From Minisyncoccota bacterium (lineage in GTDB: Bacteria > Patescibacteriota > Minisyncoccia > Phycocordibacterales > CAJBRS01), in the NCBI GenBank assembly GCA_017881075.1, contig JADGRH010000001.1:123639-169236 (forward strand): a DNA stretch of 45,598 nt, written 5' to 3'. A model generated the notes under the pieces. That model was not told the origin of the DNA. It ran no database searches and was given only the letters and a program-made list of their open reading frames with translations. Positions 17,901 through 26,712 of this stretch are shown piece by piece (position 1 is the stretch's first letter; the number at the start of each line of letters is the position of its first letter). The position numbers and the translations under genes were made by a program.

Positions 17901-18602
17901 CGAACAGATGGGATAGTGTCGGACATTAAGGAAGGCGACAAAGAAAGATTGCTCATAGTCCTTCCGGAAATTCATGATAAAGCCAAGAAAGGTAAAAAAA
18001 GCGAAGTGGAATATTCTGTTAGCTTTTTACGTACTCTAACCGTCAAAGTAGGAGACAAGGTTCTCAAGGGACAATTCCTAACCGACGGATCGGCCGACAT
18101 TGAAGAACTATTCAAATATGCCGGCAAAGACGAAGCTCAAAATTATGTTATTTCTGAAGTGAAGAAACTTTATGAACTCCAGGGTGAAGCTGTTTCTCGA
18201 AAACATATAGAAGTAATTGTTCGACAGATGTTTGCCCGAGTGAAGATCAAGGATGCCGGCGGCACTGACCTATCCGTTGGTGATGTAGTAGAAAATTTTG
18301 AATTCATTATAAAAAATAAGCAAGCCAAAGCAAAAGGAAAGGATGAAGCAAAGGCAGAATCAATTGTTATGGGTATTGCCGAGGTCTCTCTTTCAAGACG
18401 CAGTTTTCTTTCAGCTGCCTCCTTTCAACATACTACTCGAGTGCTGATCAACGCCGCAATAAGAGGCAGCAAAGATCGCCTCCACGGCCTGATGGAGAAT
18501 GTTATAATCGGCCGATTAATTCCAGCCGGTACAGGCTTTAAAGGCAGTCCAAAATATCAACAGATTGAGGATATGCAGAGGGGTGTAGATAATCAAAATT
18601 GA
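14913..18602 (+). CDS. rpoC: DNA-directed RNA polymerase subunit beta prime
   Basis: [24 protein letters not shown] zinc finger; [30 protein letters not shown]. Confidence 0.98.
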   Translation: MQRYPSIKYKHQDASVNDFDAISIRIASPEKIKEWSYGEVLKPETMNYRTQRSEKNGLFDEKIFGPDKDYECYCGKYRGIRYKGIICEKCGVEITRSIVRRERMGHIELSTPVSHIWFLRSLPSRIGLILGMSNVDLEKVIYFAGYLITKVNQAEKTKLLKDLDAEYKTKIKALNDEKTKQAVSDLLLNAKEDIESIEIGQVLDEIAYHKFSLKYGATFEAGIGAEAIFNILKVLDLKKLYESLEKELENVASAEKDKMLKRLSLIQAMAASNIRPEWMFLTRIPVIPAALRPMVPLDGGRHATSDVNDLYRRVINRNNRLKKLKEINAPDVILRNEKRILQEAVDSLIDNSIRHGNTLFAGVNQAQRRPLKSISDNLKGKRGLFRQNLLGKRVDYSGRSVIVVGPELELHQCGLPKHMALELFRPFVISRLLDQELAFNIRGASRLIDDGIPEVWAILEEVIADKYVLLNRAPTLHRLGIQAFKPVLIEGNAIQVHPLVCSAFNADFDGDMMAVHVPLSKEAQMEARTIMAADKNILKPGSGEPTVTAKLLDVVLGCYWVTKIIVGDKGEGKVFESPSSALAAHEFDQVSYRALIKVLPGTSEKYKQFKGQLFETTVGRLLFNLILPEDYPYQNKEIEKKSMGVLVNDLINKYGIESVPPILDKIKTFGFKYVTTSGVTWGIDDIKIPEGKKPVIEAAKKRSDEITIQYNEGLLSEEEKIRKNIEIWQGAKGEIEKLIPATLDENGSVHDMVLSGARGSLSQITQMAGMKGLIQNSAGDIIESPILSSSKEGLTPIEYFITTHGARKGLTDTALNTAKAGYLTRKLFVVAQNVIITEDDCKTKESIIIRKGTASGIEVGLSKNIRGRVLAEEVMKKNSKVTLFERNHLLSKEDADEIEKNGVEEVVVRSPLTCKTLEGICRECYGLDLGKNKLVDLGEAVGTVAAQAIGEPGTQLTMRTFHAGGTASAGGDITQGLPRVEEVFEKRKPKNPALISRTDGIVSDIKEGDKERLLIVLPEIHDKAKKGKKSEVEYSVSFLRTLTVKVGDKVLKGQFLTDGSADIEELFKYAGKDEAQNYVISEVKKLYELQGEAVSRKHIEVIVRQMFARVKIKDAGGTDLSVGDVVENFEFIIKNKQAKAKGKDEAKAESIVMGIAEVSLSRRSFLSAASFQHTTRVLINAAIRGSKDRLHGLMENVIIGRLIPAGTGFKGSPKYQQIEDMQRGVDNQN

Positions 18603-18694
18603 CCAGCTCACCTACGAACTTTTTTAGAGACCGCTCCGGGGCGCTTGCCCAAGTCTTAGTCTCTAAAAAAGTTGTAGGTTTCGCGTTCAATTTT
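18595..18694. repeat. Large hairpin element copy 1, between rpoC stop and dnaG start
   Basis: AAAATTGA-ccagctc-ACCTAC(g)AACTTTTTTAGAGAC-[cgctccggggcgcttgcccaagtctta]-GTCTCTAAAAAAGTTGTAGGT-ttcgcgt-TCAATTTT. Confidence 0.85.
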
Positions 18695-18698
18695 TAAA

Positions 18699-20414
18699 AT
18701 GTCCACAGTCGAACAAATAAAAGAAAAGTTGAACATTGTTGATGTGGTTGGGCGATACATCAAGCTGGAAAAGGCTGGCGCTAATCTTAAAGCCAAATGC
18801 CCTTTTCATAACGAGAAGACCGCTTCTTTTTTTGTTTCGCCTTCACGTAATAATTACTACTGCTTCGGTTGTAATGCCAAGGGTGATATTTTTACCTTCG
18901 TTCAGGAATTTGAACGAGTTGATTTTGTGGAGGCGTTGAAAATTCTGGCTGACATTGCTGGAGTAAAGATCGTTTACGAAAAAGGAGCGGATAAGCAGGT
19001 GAGGAGCGAAAAAGAAAAGCTCCTAGCCCTAACAGAATCAGCGGTCAATCATTTTGAGAAGAATCTTCCTAAGAATCCTCCAGCTCTTGAATATCTGAAG
19101 GGAAGAGGTCTGAAAGAAAGAACCATCAGTGATTGGCGTCTAGGATATGCCGTAGATTCTTGGCAAGATCTTCTGGATCATTTGAAAAAGGCGGGCTATT
19201 CGGAATCGGACATTGAAAAAGCCGGATTGATAAAGAAGGGAGACAAACCGGGAGGCGGCCTCTACGATCGTTTCCGAGCCCGCCTGATGTTTCCGATATT
19301 TGATTCAGCCGGCCGGCCCATCGCCTTTTCCGGCCGGCTACTTGATCCCACTTCGCAAAATGCTACGGCGGGGGCAGCAAAGTATATTAACAGTCCGGAA
19401 GGGCCACTTTTCAATAAATCTTCTGTTCTATACGGCTATGATAGGGCCAAAAACCCCATTAGAGAGCAGAATTACGCCATATTGGTGGAAGGGCAGATGG
19501 ACCTGCTCATGATGCATCAGGCGGGGCTTCGAAACACCATTGCTTCAAGCGGCACCGCTCTTTCTGAAGAGCATTTGAAAATACTAAAACGAAGTTCGGA
19601 AAATCTACTTCTAGCATATGACGGCGATGGAGCAGGTCTGAAAGCGGCCATTCGGGCCTGGAATTTAGCACTGTCGATGGGGATGGAGATAAAGATTGCC
19701 CCTCTGCCAAAAGGAGAAGATCCGGCGTCAATCATTGCCAAAAGTCCGGAGGAGATGAAAGAGATTTTGCAACAATCCAAGCATATCATCGACTTCTATC
19801 TTGAAGCCATCCTAAACTCCGATAAAGATAGTCGGAAGATCTCAAAAAAGGTTGAAAAGGAACTTTTGCCACTTGTTCGGAGTCTTGCTTCAAGTATTGA
19901 TCAGGCCCACTTTATTACCAACATTTCTGAAAAGACCGGAATCAAAGAAGAGGCTCTTTATGAGGAGCTCAATAAGATTCAGGTGGAGGAGACGAGCGAG
20001 GATAGTTCCGAAAAGATCGAGATAGTTGATGAATTCATCGCTCGGCGACTATGGGGGCTCCTCTTCTGGCAAGAGAATGAAAAAGAAAAACGGGTCGATC
20101 AGGAAAAAATTATTGAGAAACTAAAAGAAATTGTCGGCGAAGAAGAGATCAAGCGCCGACAAGCCTCTACCCTCGAACAAAAAGCCAGTCTGGTGTATGA
20201 AGCGGAACTCTATTATGGTGATACCACCGATCTCCAAAAGGAAGCAGAAGAACTCTTGGGGTATGTTGAAGAAGACTATCTGAAGGATCAATTTGGCAAG
20301 GCCATGGTAGAGCTTCAATCAGCCGAGCGAGAAAAGAAGACGGAGGAAGTAGCCGCTATTTTAAAAAGATGTCACGATTTATCAGCACGACTTTCAGCTA
20401 GGAAAAAACAATAA
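18699..20414 (+). CDS. dnaG: DNA primase
   Basis: KAKCPFHNEKTASFFVSPSRNNYYCFGCNAKGDIFTFVQ; TOPRIM region LVEGQMDLLMMHQAG ... AYDGDGAGLKAA. Confidence 0.97.
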   Translation: MSTVEQIKEKLNIVDVVGRYIKLEKAGANLKAKCPFHNEKTASFFVSPSRNNYYCFGCNAKGDIFTFVQEFERVDFVEALKILADIAGVKIVYEKGADKQVRSEKEKLLALTESAVNHFEKNLPKNPPALEYLKGRGLKERTISDWRLGYAVDSWQDLLDHLKKAGYSESDIEKAGLIKKGDKPGGGLYDRFRARLMFPIFDSAGRPIAFSGRLLDPTSQNATAGAAKYINSPEGPLFNKSSVLYGYDRAKNPIREQNYAILVEGQMDLLMMHQAGLRNTIASSGTALSEEHLKILKRSSENLLLAYDGDGAGLKAAIRAWNLALSMGMEIKIAPLPKGEDPASIIAKSPEEMKEILQQSKHIIDFYLEAILNSDKDSRKISKKVEKELLPLVRSLASSIDQAHFITNISEKTGIKEEALYEELNKIQVEETSEDSSEKIEIVDEFIARRLWGLLFWQENEKEKRVDQEKIIEKLKEIVGEEEIKRRQASTLEQKASLVYEAELYYGDTTDLQKEAEELLGYVEEDYLKDQFGKAMVELQSAEREKKTEEVAAILKRCHDLSARLSARKKQ

Positions 20415-20436
20415 TTGACTCTATAATTTTACACTA

Positions 20437-21705
20437 ATGCCCAAAAAGAAGATAAAAAAGAATAAACCTAAAAAGAGCCCGAAAAAGAAGAAAGCGGCGG
20501 CTTTGAAGCCGAAACTGGCCAAGAATAAAAAGAATGCCAAGAAGCTTGCCGAAAGAGATCGCAATTTAAAACTGAAAAGAATGCAGGCTGCTAAACCGAT
20601 CATTAATTTCTCCAAGCTCTCCAAGAGACATCGGGATTTTGAAATCAAAGCCAACAAACTTTTAGCTAAGGGTCGCGAGCGTGGTTTTGTCACCTACGAC
20701 GATATTTTAAAAGAATTTCCGACCATTGAAGACGATGTAATGTTTCTGGATCATCTTTATGATAAACTTTCCGCCGCCGGGGTGGATGTTTTGGAAGGCG
20801 GTGGGCTTTTGGATGTTGGTCAAGACGATGAGGCACTACTGAAGAAATATGTTTATAATCGCAATGATTCCAACTATGACTCCATTCAGATGTATTTGAA
20901 GGAAATTGGTCAATACCCACTTATTCTTGCTAATCAGGAAAAGGAATTGGCCAAGCGAATTGAGGCAGGAGATGAAGAAGCAAAGAATCTTCTAGCTAAG
21001 GCTAACCTCCGTTTAGTGGTTTCAATTGCTAAGAAATATGTTGGCCGTAGCCCAGATCTGACCCTTTTGGATCTTATTCAAGAAGGAAACCTTGGTCTTT
21101 TCAAAGCAGTGGATAAATTCGACTGGAAGAAAGGATATAAATTCTCAACATATGCCACTTGGTGGATCAGACAATCTATCACTCGAGCTCTGGCTGACCA
21201 ATCGCGAACTATTCGCGTACCGGTACATATGGTGGAAACTATTGCAAAATATAAACAAGTGGTTCGTCGCCTGACTCAAGACTTGGGACGAGATCCTCTT
21301 CCGGAAGAAATCGCAGTGGAGATGGGACTGGATGTGGATAAAATTTATAATATTGAAAAGATTGATCAGAATACTATTTCGTTGGATACGCCGGTGGGGG
21401 ATGAGGGAGATGATGGTAAGAGCACCTACGGCGATTTCATTGCTGATGACAAAATTCTTTCACCTGACCAGGATTCCTCCCGTCGTATTTTGCGCGACCA
21501 GGTAATGGATATATTGAATGACCTATCGGAAAAAGAAAGACGTATTTTGGAAATGCGGCACGGGCTGACTGACGGCATTCAGCATACTCTTGAAGAAGTA
21601 GGGAAGACCTTTGCCGTCACTCGCGAACGCATTCGACAAATTGAAGCCAAAGCTCACGAAAAAATTCGTCAACACGAGAAGGCATTGAGACTTAGGAACT
21701 ATTAG
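20437..21705 (+). CDS. rpoD: RNA polymerase sigma factor RpoD with a Lys-rich N-terminus
   Basis: [77 protein letters not shown]-terminal [25 protein letters not shown]. Confidence 0.97.
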   Translation: MPKKKIKKNKPKKSPKKKKAAALKPKLAKNKKNAKKLAERDRNLKLKRMQAAKPIINFSKLSKRHRDFEIKANKLLAKGRERGFVTYDDILKEFPTIEDDVMFLDHLYDKLSAAGVDVLEGGGLLDVGQDDEALLKKYVYNRNDSNYDSIQMYLKEIGQYPLILANQEKELAKRIEAGDEEAKNLLAKANLRLVVSIAKKYVGRSPDLTLLDLIQEGNLGLFKAVDKFDWKKGYKFSTYATWWIRQSITRALADQSRTIRVPVHMVETIAKYKQVVRRLTQDLGRDPLPEEIAVEMGLDVDKIYNIEKIDQNTISLDTPVGDEGDDGKSTYGDFIADDKILSPDQDSSRRILRDQVMDILNDLSEKERRILEMRHGLTDGIQHTLEEVGKTFAVTRERIRQIEAKAHEKIRQHEKALRLRNY

Positions 21706-21845
21706 TCTGGTGTCCGCTCGCATGCTACTTTCCCGAGAGCATAGCTTCGGGAGAAGCAGCAAGCTCGCAACACTTCGTCCTTCAGCCTATTGCAATACAA
21801 TCTGGAATGGTTCGCCTTGACCAGGTTCTATTTAAATAAAAGAAA

Positions 21846-21870
21846 ACGGCGGGCCTTTTGGGTCCGCCGT
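21846..21870 (-). terminator. Intrinsic terminator for the minus-strand small membrane protein
   Basis: Minus-strand hairpin ACGGCGGACC/GGCCCGCCGT followed by TTTTCTTTTATTT. Confidence 0.65.
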
Positions 21871-21901
21871 CACCTGTATCTTAAGAGTGTTCCTCGATCC
21901 T

Positions 21902-22156
21902 TCAGTGTTTATCGAGAAAGAAAACCATTAACCAGCTCACCGCGGCAATCCACGTGAGAATTATCAGTGGCTTCCTTACGACACTACAGCTAAAAGCTTC
22001 ACTTGGCGTTTGTCCTGCAGGCCGAGTTCCAATATCAGCCGCCGCGCATCCCGAAGCAAACAGCAACATGATTGTCGACATTAAGCCGATCAGGAAAGAG
22101 CCAATCAGCAGGGGTACTCTGACTTCGTTAGGGATTTGCATTAATAGGTTGTGCAT
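21902..22156 (-). CDS. Small two-TM membrane protein (84 aa), unknown function
   Basis: GGAGG Shine-Dalgarno before ATG at 22156; MHNLLMQIPNEVRVPLLIGSFLIGLMSTIMLLFASGCAAADIG...; own promoter and terminator. Confidence 0.75.
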   Translation of the reverse strand: MHNLLMQIPNEVRVPLLIGSFLIGLMSTIMLLFASGCAAADIGTRPAGQTPSEAFSCSVVRKPLIILTWIAAVSWLMVFFLDKH

Positions 22157-22235
22157 CTTATTGCCTCCGTTTTCGAGAGGTCTTGTTGTTACTGAGTTTG
22201 ATTTGAAAGGAACTGGGGGAAAGTTCACTGTGTAT

Positions 22236-22265
22236 ATTATACCACATATCAAGCCTAAAAGTCAA
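22236..22265 (-). promoter_or_regulatory. Promoter TTGACT-N18-TATAAT for the 84-aa membrane protein
   Basis: Minus strand TTGACT (22265-22260), TATAAT (22241-22236). Confidence 0.65.
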
Positions 22266-22317
22266 GTATGGAATATCTCTCATAAGTGCAATAATTGAGC
22301 CATTAATCTAAAGATGG

Positions 22318-22379
22318 GAATTGCAGAGGTCAGACCTCTGCAGGAGGATTCGGGTGCAGAGGTCTGACCTCTGCAATTC
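22318..22379. repeat. Paired inverted REP-like palindromes (BIME-like)
   Basis: GAATTGCAGAGGTCAGACCTCTGCA and its exact reverse complement separated by ~12 nt; each arm is itself a 21-nt palindrome with a single-base centre. Confidence 0.8.
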
Positions 22380-22384
22380 ACTCT

Positions 22385-25300
22385 ATGAATATAAATTTTG
22401 ATTCGCTATATAAACAACTCAACCGTCGGCAGAAAGAGGCGGTGGATGCTATTGATGGGCCGGTGATGGTGATAGCGGGACCTGGGACGGGAAAAACGCA
22501 GATACTAACTCTTCGCATTGCCAATATTTTAAAGAAGACGGATACGGCGCCGGAGAATATTTTAGCTCTTACTTTTACGGAGTCGGGAGTGTATTCAATG
22601 CGCCGGCGTCTTACCGAAATAATCGGCGCCGGCGCCTACAAGGTTCGGATTAATACTTTTCACGGCTTTTGCAATGATGTTATTAAACAATACCCCGAAG
22701 AGTTTCCACGTATCATTGGCTCTACCAATGCTTCGGAGATTGATCAGATTAGAATTTTAGAGAAGATATTTGATGGAACTTCGCTTGAAAAACTTCGCCC
22801 TTACGGCGAGCCGTATTACTATGTTCGGCCAGTACTTGGAAAGATCCGCGAATTGAAACGGGAAAATATCAGTTTCAAAGAGTTTCAAAAGACCACTGAA
22901 AAACAATCAAAAGAATTCACTAAAATACCTGATCTCTATTATGAAAAAGGTGCTTACAAAGGCCGAATGAAAGGAGCTTATAAAGATCAGGAAAAAAATC
23001 TGGAAAAGAATACAGAGTTGGGGTTGCTCTATCAGAAATATGAAGAGACGTTACGAAAAGAAAAGCTCTATGATTATGAGGATATGATTCTGGAAGTGAT
23101 CACCACTCTGAAAAAAAATGGCGATCTTTTACTGCGACTCCAGGAAGAACATCAATATATTTTGGCCGATGAGCATCAGGATGCCAACAATGCCCAGAAC
23201 AGGGTTTTGGAATTACTCTCGAGTTTTCACGCCTCACCGAACCTCTTTATTGTCGGTGACGAAAAACAAGCCATTTTCCGCTTTCAGGGAGCGTCGCTTG
23301 AGAACTTCTTATATTTTAGGAAACTTTACCCGAAAGCTCTGCTCATCAGCCTGGAAGAAAATTATCGCTCCACTCAAACTATTTTGGACGCCTCACATAG
23401 TCTCATTTCTAAAAATAGAGTGGATGATTCAAAATTGCGGGTGAAGTTGAAATCAAGTCTACTGGATGTCCGACACCCCGTTTCAGACATGAGAATTGTG
23501 ATTTCCGAATGGAGTACCGCTGAATTGGAAATTGCCGCTCTGGTCAAGGATATTCAAAAGAAAATTAAAGAAGGCGTCGCGCCTGAAAGTGTCGCGGTTC
23601 TTTTTCGCGACAATCGCGACGCCTTTCCCATCATTGACGCACTGGAACGGACAGATATCCCGTTTGCACTATTTTCCGAACAAAATATTCTGGCAGACTC
23701 GGCCATTAAGAATTTTCTACTATTTCTACGATTGATTGACGATCCCACCAACAGAGAACTTTTGAGTGAGGTTCTTTTTCTAGATTTCCTGAACATTCCT
23801 AATTTAGATGTTTATAAAATTCTCCGATATGCTTTCAGCAAGAAAATTCTACTTTATGATTTGCTGTCGGGTGAAGAGGGATTAAAAGAGGCTGGCGTCA
23901 AAAATCCACTAATCGTCGCGGGCCTCTTCCAAAAGATTCTCGGCTGGAGCAAACTTTCTCGAAATACCACCTTGGTCGGAAGCTTTGAGATTATTGTTCG
24001 TGAATCAGGTTTTCTTGATCATTTACTTAAAAATCAGAAATCCTTGGAAGGACTTCATAAACTGGATGTTGCCTTTCAGGAAGTAAAGAAGGTGGCCGAG
24101 GCTCACAAGAGCGCCAAACTCAATGATTTCATCAGTCATTTGAATATTCTAGAGTCCTACAAAGTGCCTATTCGGGCCGTAGAAAGAAGCTCGCGTGGAG
24201 GTGTGAGGTTGATGACGGCGCATCGCTCTAAAGGCCAGGAATTTGATTATATTTACATTGTCGGCGTCTACGACACCCATTGGGGCAATAAAAGAGACAT
24301 TCAACATTTTAGATCGGCCGGGAATCTGGGTAGTCAAAGTATTGAAGATGAACGCCGACTGTTTTACGTCGCTCTTACTCGAGCTAAGAAGGAAGTGTCA
24401 ACAAGTTATGCTCGCGAAGGATTGAATGGAGCGCCACAATTACCGAGTCAATTTTTAGAGGAAATTGATAAAGAATTTGTTGAGATCCTGGACACAAAAA
24501 AATTGGAAGAATCTTTAAAAAAAGAAACAGTAAAATTTGCTCCGAAGATAAATGTCGGTATTGATATTAAAGATAAAAAGTATTTGCACGATATTTTCTT
24601 GGAACAAGGTCTTTCGGTCACCGCCCTGAACAATTATCTTCATTGTCCGTGGGAATTTTTCTTTAATAATCTGATACGTCTGCCTATCGGTGAGACCAAA
24701 CATCAGCTCTACGGTACGGCCATTCACGAAACCCTCAAAAGTCTCTTTGACGCATACAAGAACGAACGTGACATGACAAAGAAAAATCTTCTAGAACTCT
24801 TTGAACATAATCTCCGTCGAAAACCACTCATGGACGGAGATTTCTCGGATTCTTTAAAGAAGGGGAAGAATGCCTTGGAAGGATATTATGATTTTTATAA
24901 GAAAAGCTGGAATAGAAATTTGATCACCGAATTCAGGATTGGCGGAGTTTTTGTTCCCTTGAACGATAGTGAGAATCTTTTGTTGAAAGGTACTCTGGAT
25001 AAGTTGGAGTTGGAAGAAGGAAATAATGTGAATGTCGTTGACTATAAGACGGCCAAGCCTCGGAGTCGGAACGACATCATGGGTGAGACTAAAAGTAGCG
25101 AGGGGAATTATTATCGTCAACTGGTTTTTTATAAATTGCTCCTGGATCGTTACAAGGAAGGCGGAAGTAGGTATGTCATGTCCTCTGGTGAGATCGATTT
25201 CATTGAGCCTAATCAGAATAATAAATATCAGAAAGAACGGTTCGTGATCAAGGACGAAGAGGTGAAGGAATTGGAAGAACTACTCAAAAAGGTGGGTAAT

Positions 25301-25387
25301 GAAATCCTGAATGTTTCCTATTGGAATGAGAAATGTGACGAAAAAGACTGTGAATTTTGTCGCCTTCGCGATTTAATAGTAAGCTAG
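22385..25387 (+). CDS. UvrD/Rep-type superfamily 1 helicase with a C-terminal PD-(D/E)XK nuclease and Cys cluster (AddB/RecB-like)
   Basis: AGPGTGKTQILTLRI; LADEHQDANNAQNRVLELL; VGDEKQAIFRFQGA; C-terminal LHCPWEFFFNN ... VNVVDYKTAKPR ... CDEKDCEFC. Confidence 0.9.
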   Translation: MNINFDSLYKQLNRRQKEAVDAIDGPVMVIAGPGTGKTQILTLRIANILKKTDTAPENILALTFTESGVYSMRRRLTEIIGAGAYKVRINTFHGFCNDVIKQYPEEFPRIIGSTNASEIDQIRILEKIFDGTSLEKLRPYGEPYYYVRPVLGKIRELKRENISFKEFQKTTEKQSKEFTKIPDLYYEKGAYKGRMKGAYKDQEKNLEKNTELGLLYQKYEETLRKEKLYDYEDMILEVITTLKKNGDLLLRLQEEHQYILADEHQDANNAQNRVLELLSSFHASPNLFIVGDEKQAIFRFQGASLENFLYFRKLYPKALLISLEENYRSTQTILDASHSLISKNRVDDSKLRVKLKSSLLDVRHPVSDMRIVISEWSTAELEIAALVKDIQKKIKEGVAPESVAVLFRDNRDAFPIIDALERTDIPFALFSEQNILADSAIKNFLLFLRLIDDPTNRELLSEVLFLDFLNIPNLDVYKILRYAFSKKILLYDLLSGEEGLKEAGVKNPLIVAGLFQKILGWSKLSRNTTLVGSFEIIVRESGFLDHLLKNQKSLEGLHKLDVAFQEVKKVAEAHKSAKLNDFISHLNILESYKVPIRAVERSSRGGVRLMTAHRSKGQEFDYIYIVGVYDTHWGNKRDIQHFRSAGNLGSQSIEDERRLFYVALTRAKKEVSTSYAREGLNGAPQLPSQFLEEIDKEFVEILDTKKLEESLKKETVKFAPKINVGIDIKDKKYLHDIFLEQGLSVTALNNYLHCPWEFFFNNLIRLPIGETKHQLYGTAIHETLKSLFDAYKNERDMTKKNLLELFEHNLRRKPLMDGDFSDSLKKGKNALEGYYDFYKKSWNRNLITEFRIGGVFVPLNDSENLLLKGTLDKLELEEGNNVNVVDYKTAKPRSRNDIMGETKSSEGNYYRQLVFYKLLLDRYKEGGSRYVMSSGEIDFIEPNQNNKYQKERFVIKDEEVKELEELLKKVGNEILNVSYWNEKCDEKDCEFCRLRDLIVS

Positions 25388-25390
25388 GCC

Positions 25391-25407
25391 TGGAAGCTAA
25401 GCTTCCA
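25391..25407. repeat. Palindrome P1 TGGAAGCT-A-AGCTTCCA
   Basis: Perfect 17-nt palindrome, inverted relative to P2. Confidence 0.85.
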
Positions 25408-25465
25408 ATCATAAAAAATTTATCTTATCTTTAAGCTCTCTTCATCATTGATCATGTAGAGTTGC

Positions 25466-25484
25466 TTGGAAGCTTAGCTTCCAA
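25466..25484. repeat. Palindrome P2 TTGGAAGCT-T-AGCTTCCAA
   Basis: Perfect; ends 2 nt before the transposase ATG. Confidence 0.85.
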
Positions 25485-25660
25485 ACATGCGAAAAACAAT
25501 TTTTACACCTGGCGAGTATTACCATATTTACAATCGCGGGGTTGATAAAAGGTCAATTTTTATTGAGGATTTTGATTTTCAGCGATTCTTACAAAGCATG
25601 AAGGAGTTTAATACCATCGAGCCCATTGGTAGTATCTTTGAAAATCGCCATAAAAAAGAA

Positions 25661-25687
25661 CAATTTGGAAACTTAGTTTCCAAATTG
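25661..25687. repeat. Palindrome P3 CAATTTGGAAACT-T-AGTTTCCAAATTG inside the transposase CDS
   Basis: Perfect 27-nt palindrome; encodes QFGNLVSKL. Confidence 0.85.
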
Positions 25688-25930
25688 GTGAAATTCACAG
25701 TCTTTAATTTACTCGAAAATCATTTTCATTTTGGTCTAACACCGCTAGTAGAGCATGGGGTAGAGAAATTTATGCATCGCTTGGGTACGGGATATACCAA
25801 GTATTTTAACGAACGTTATCATAGGTCTGGCGCACTATTTCAGGGGACTTACAAGGCAATTCATATAGATTCTAACGAATATTTATTGCATTTAAGTGTC
25901 TATATAAATCTGAATCACCGACTACACTCT

Positions 25931-25951
25931 TTTGGAAGCTTAGCTTCCAAA
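25931..25951. repeat. Palindrome P4 TTTGGAAGCT-T-AGCTTCCAAA inside the transposase CDS
   Basis: Perfect 21-nt palindrome; encodes FGSLASK. Confidence 0.85.
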
Positions 25952-26151
25952 CCAGATTATTCGAGCTGGGGGGAATATGTAAAAGGGGCTATAACCCCAA
26001 ACCGTCAAATGTGCAACCCTACTATTATTTTAGATCAATTTGGCTCTAAAGATCATTATAAATATTACGCAGAAGGAGTTTTGCCGGATATCATTAGACG
26101 AAAATCTGAGCAAAAATCCTTGGGAGATTTTTTAATTGATTGAAAGGAAGT

Positions 26152-26174
26152 GCTTGGAAGCTTAGCTTCCAAGC
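26152..26174. repeat. Palindrome P5 GCTTGGAAGCT-T-AGCTTCCAAGC after the transposase stop
   Basis: Perfect 23-nt palindrome. Confidence 0.85.
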
Positions 26175-26226
26175 TATAGTAAACTAGGCCATTCTTCAGA
26201 ATATGTGTGCACATTACCAAAAAGTA

Positions 26227-26254
26227 TTGACATATGTCATCTACATGATATAAT
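26227..26254 (+). promoter_or_regulatory. Promoter TTGACA-N16-TATAAT overlapping palindrome TGACATATGTCA
   Basis: TTGACA 26227-26232, TATAAT 26249-26254; 12-bp perfect palindrome at 26228-26239. Confidence 0.7.
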
Positions 26255-26352
26255 ATAAGTAGTTGCAATTTGTCAAAATATCGTCTTATCACTTAGACGT
26301 AAATCCGATCCAGCAGGATCATCAAGTGAAAGCAAAAAGAACGGGAGAAACT

Positions 26353-26661
26353 ATGAAAAATACTGCTACCAAGGCCTACTGGTATAGACAGGGAGGTCTT
26401 GATTCGGGAACAAAAACTTTTTGGATTCCCCAGAAAGGCGGAGTTATCGTGGTGGACGTGCATCATTACCCAAATTATGGGATCAGTAGCGTTTATCTCA
26501 GCGAACATTTCGGTGGCGACCTCAAAGACAAGAGTCTCAATAAGGTCATCATTCGTCAAGAGGTTGTTGATCAAATCCTCAACCTCATCCAGATGAAGGA
26601 GCTTCTCGCCCGATCCCTAAGCGACATCTCCATGGGCAAGAAAACGGGTGGAACAGGATAA
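26353..26661 (+). CDS. Hypothetical protein (102 aa)
   Basis: MKNTATKAYWYRQGGLDSGTKTFWIPQKGG... with GGGAGA upstream; strong promoter and terminator; start trimmed from ORF track. Confidence 0.7.
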   Translation: MKNTATKAYWYRQGGLDSGTKTFWIPQKGGVIVVDVHHYPNYGISSVYLSEHFGGDLKDKSLNKVIIRQEVVDQILNLIQMKELLARSLSDISMGKKTGGTG

Positions 26662-26675
26662 AAGTAAGTCTTCAA

Positions 26676-26711
26676 CAAGCGTCGTTCAATAGTGGACGAC
26701 GCTTGAACTTT
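26676..26711. terminator. Intrinsic terminator
   Basis: CAAGCGTCGT-tcaatagtgg-ACGACGCTTG then AACTTTTTT. Confidence 0.85.
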
Positions 26712-26712
26712 T

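Larger units (their letters stand above)
25487..26143 (+). mobile_element. IS200-like / REP-associated Y1 (HUH) transposase
   Basis: TPGEYYHIYNRGVDKRSIF; HUH-like NHFHFGL; GTGYTKYFNERYHRSGALFQGTYKAIHIDSNEYLLHLSVYINLN. Confidence 0.9.

Noticed and set aside
18595-18694. Simple intrinsic terminator after rpoC
   Set aside because: The ~100-nt two-stem design with an identical loop in a second copy exceeds a normal terminator, and the loop orientation relative to transcription differs between copies.
25391-26174. CRISPR-like repeat series around the Y1 transposase
   Set aside because: Repeats are short self-palindromes, irregularly spaced (roughly 60-270 bp), two lie within the CDS and no cas genes are visible.
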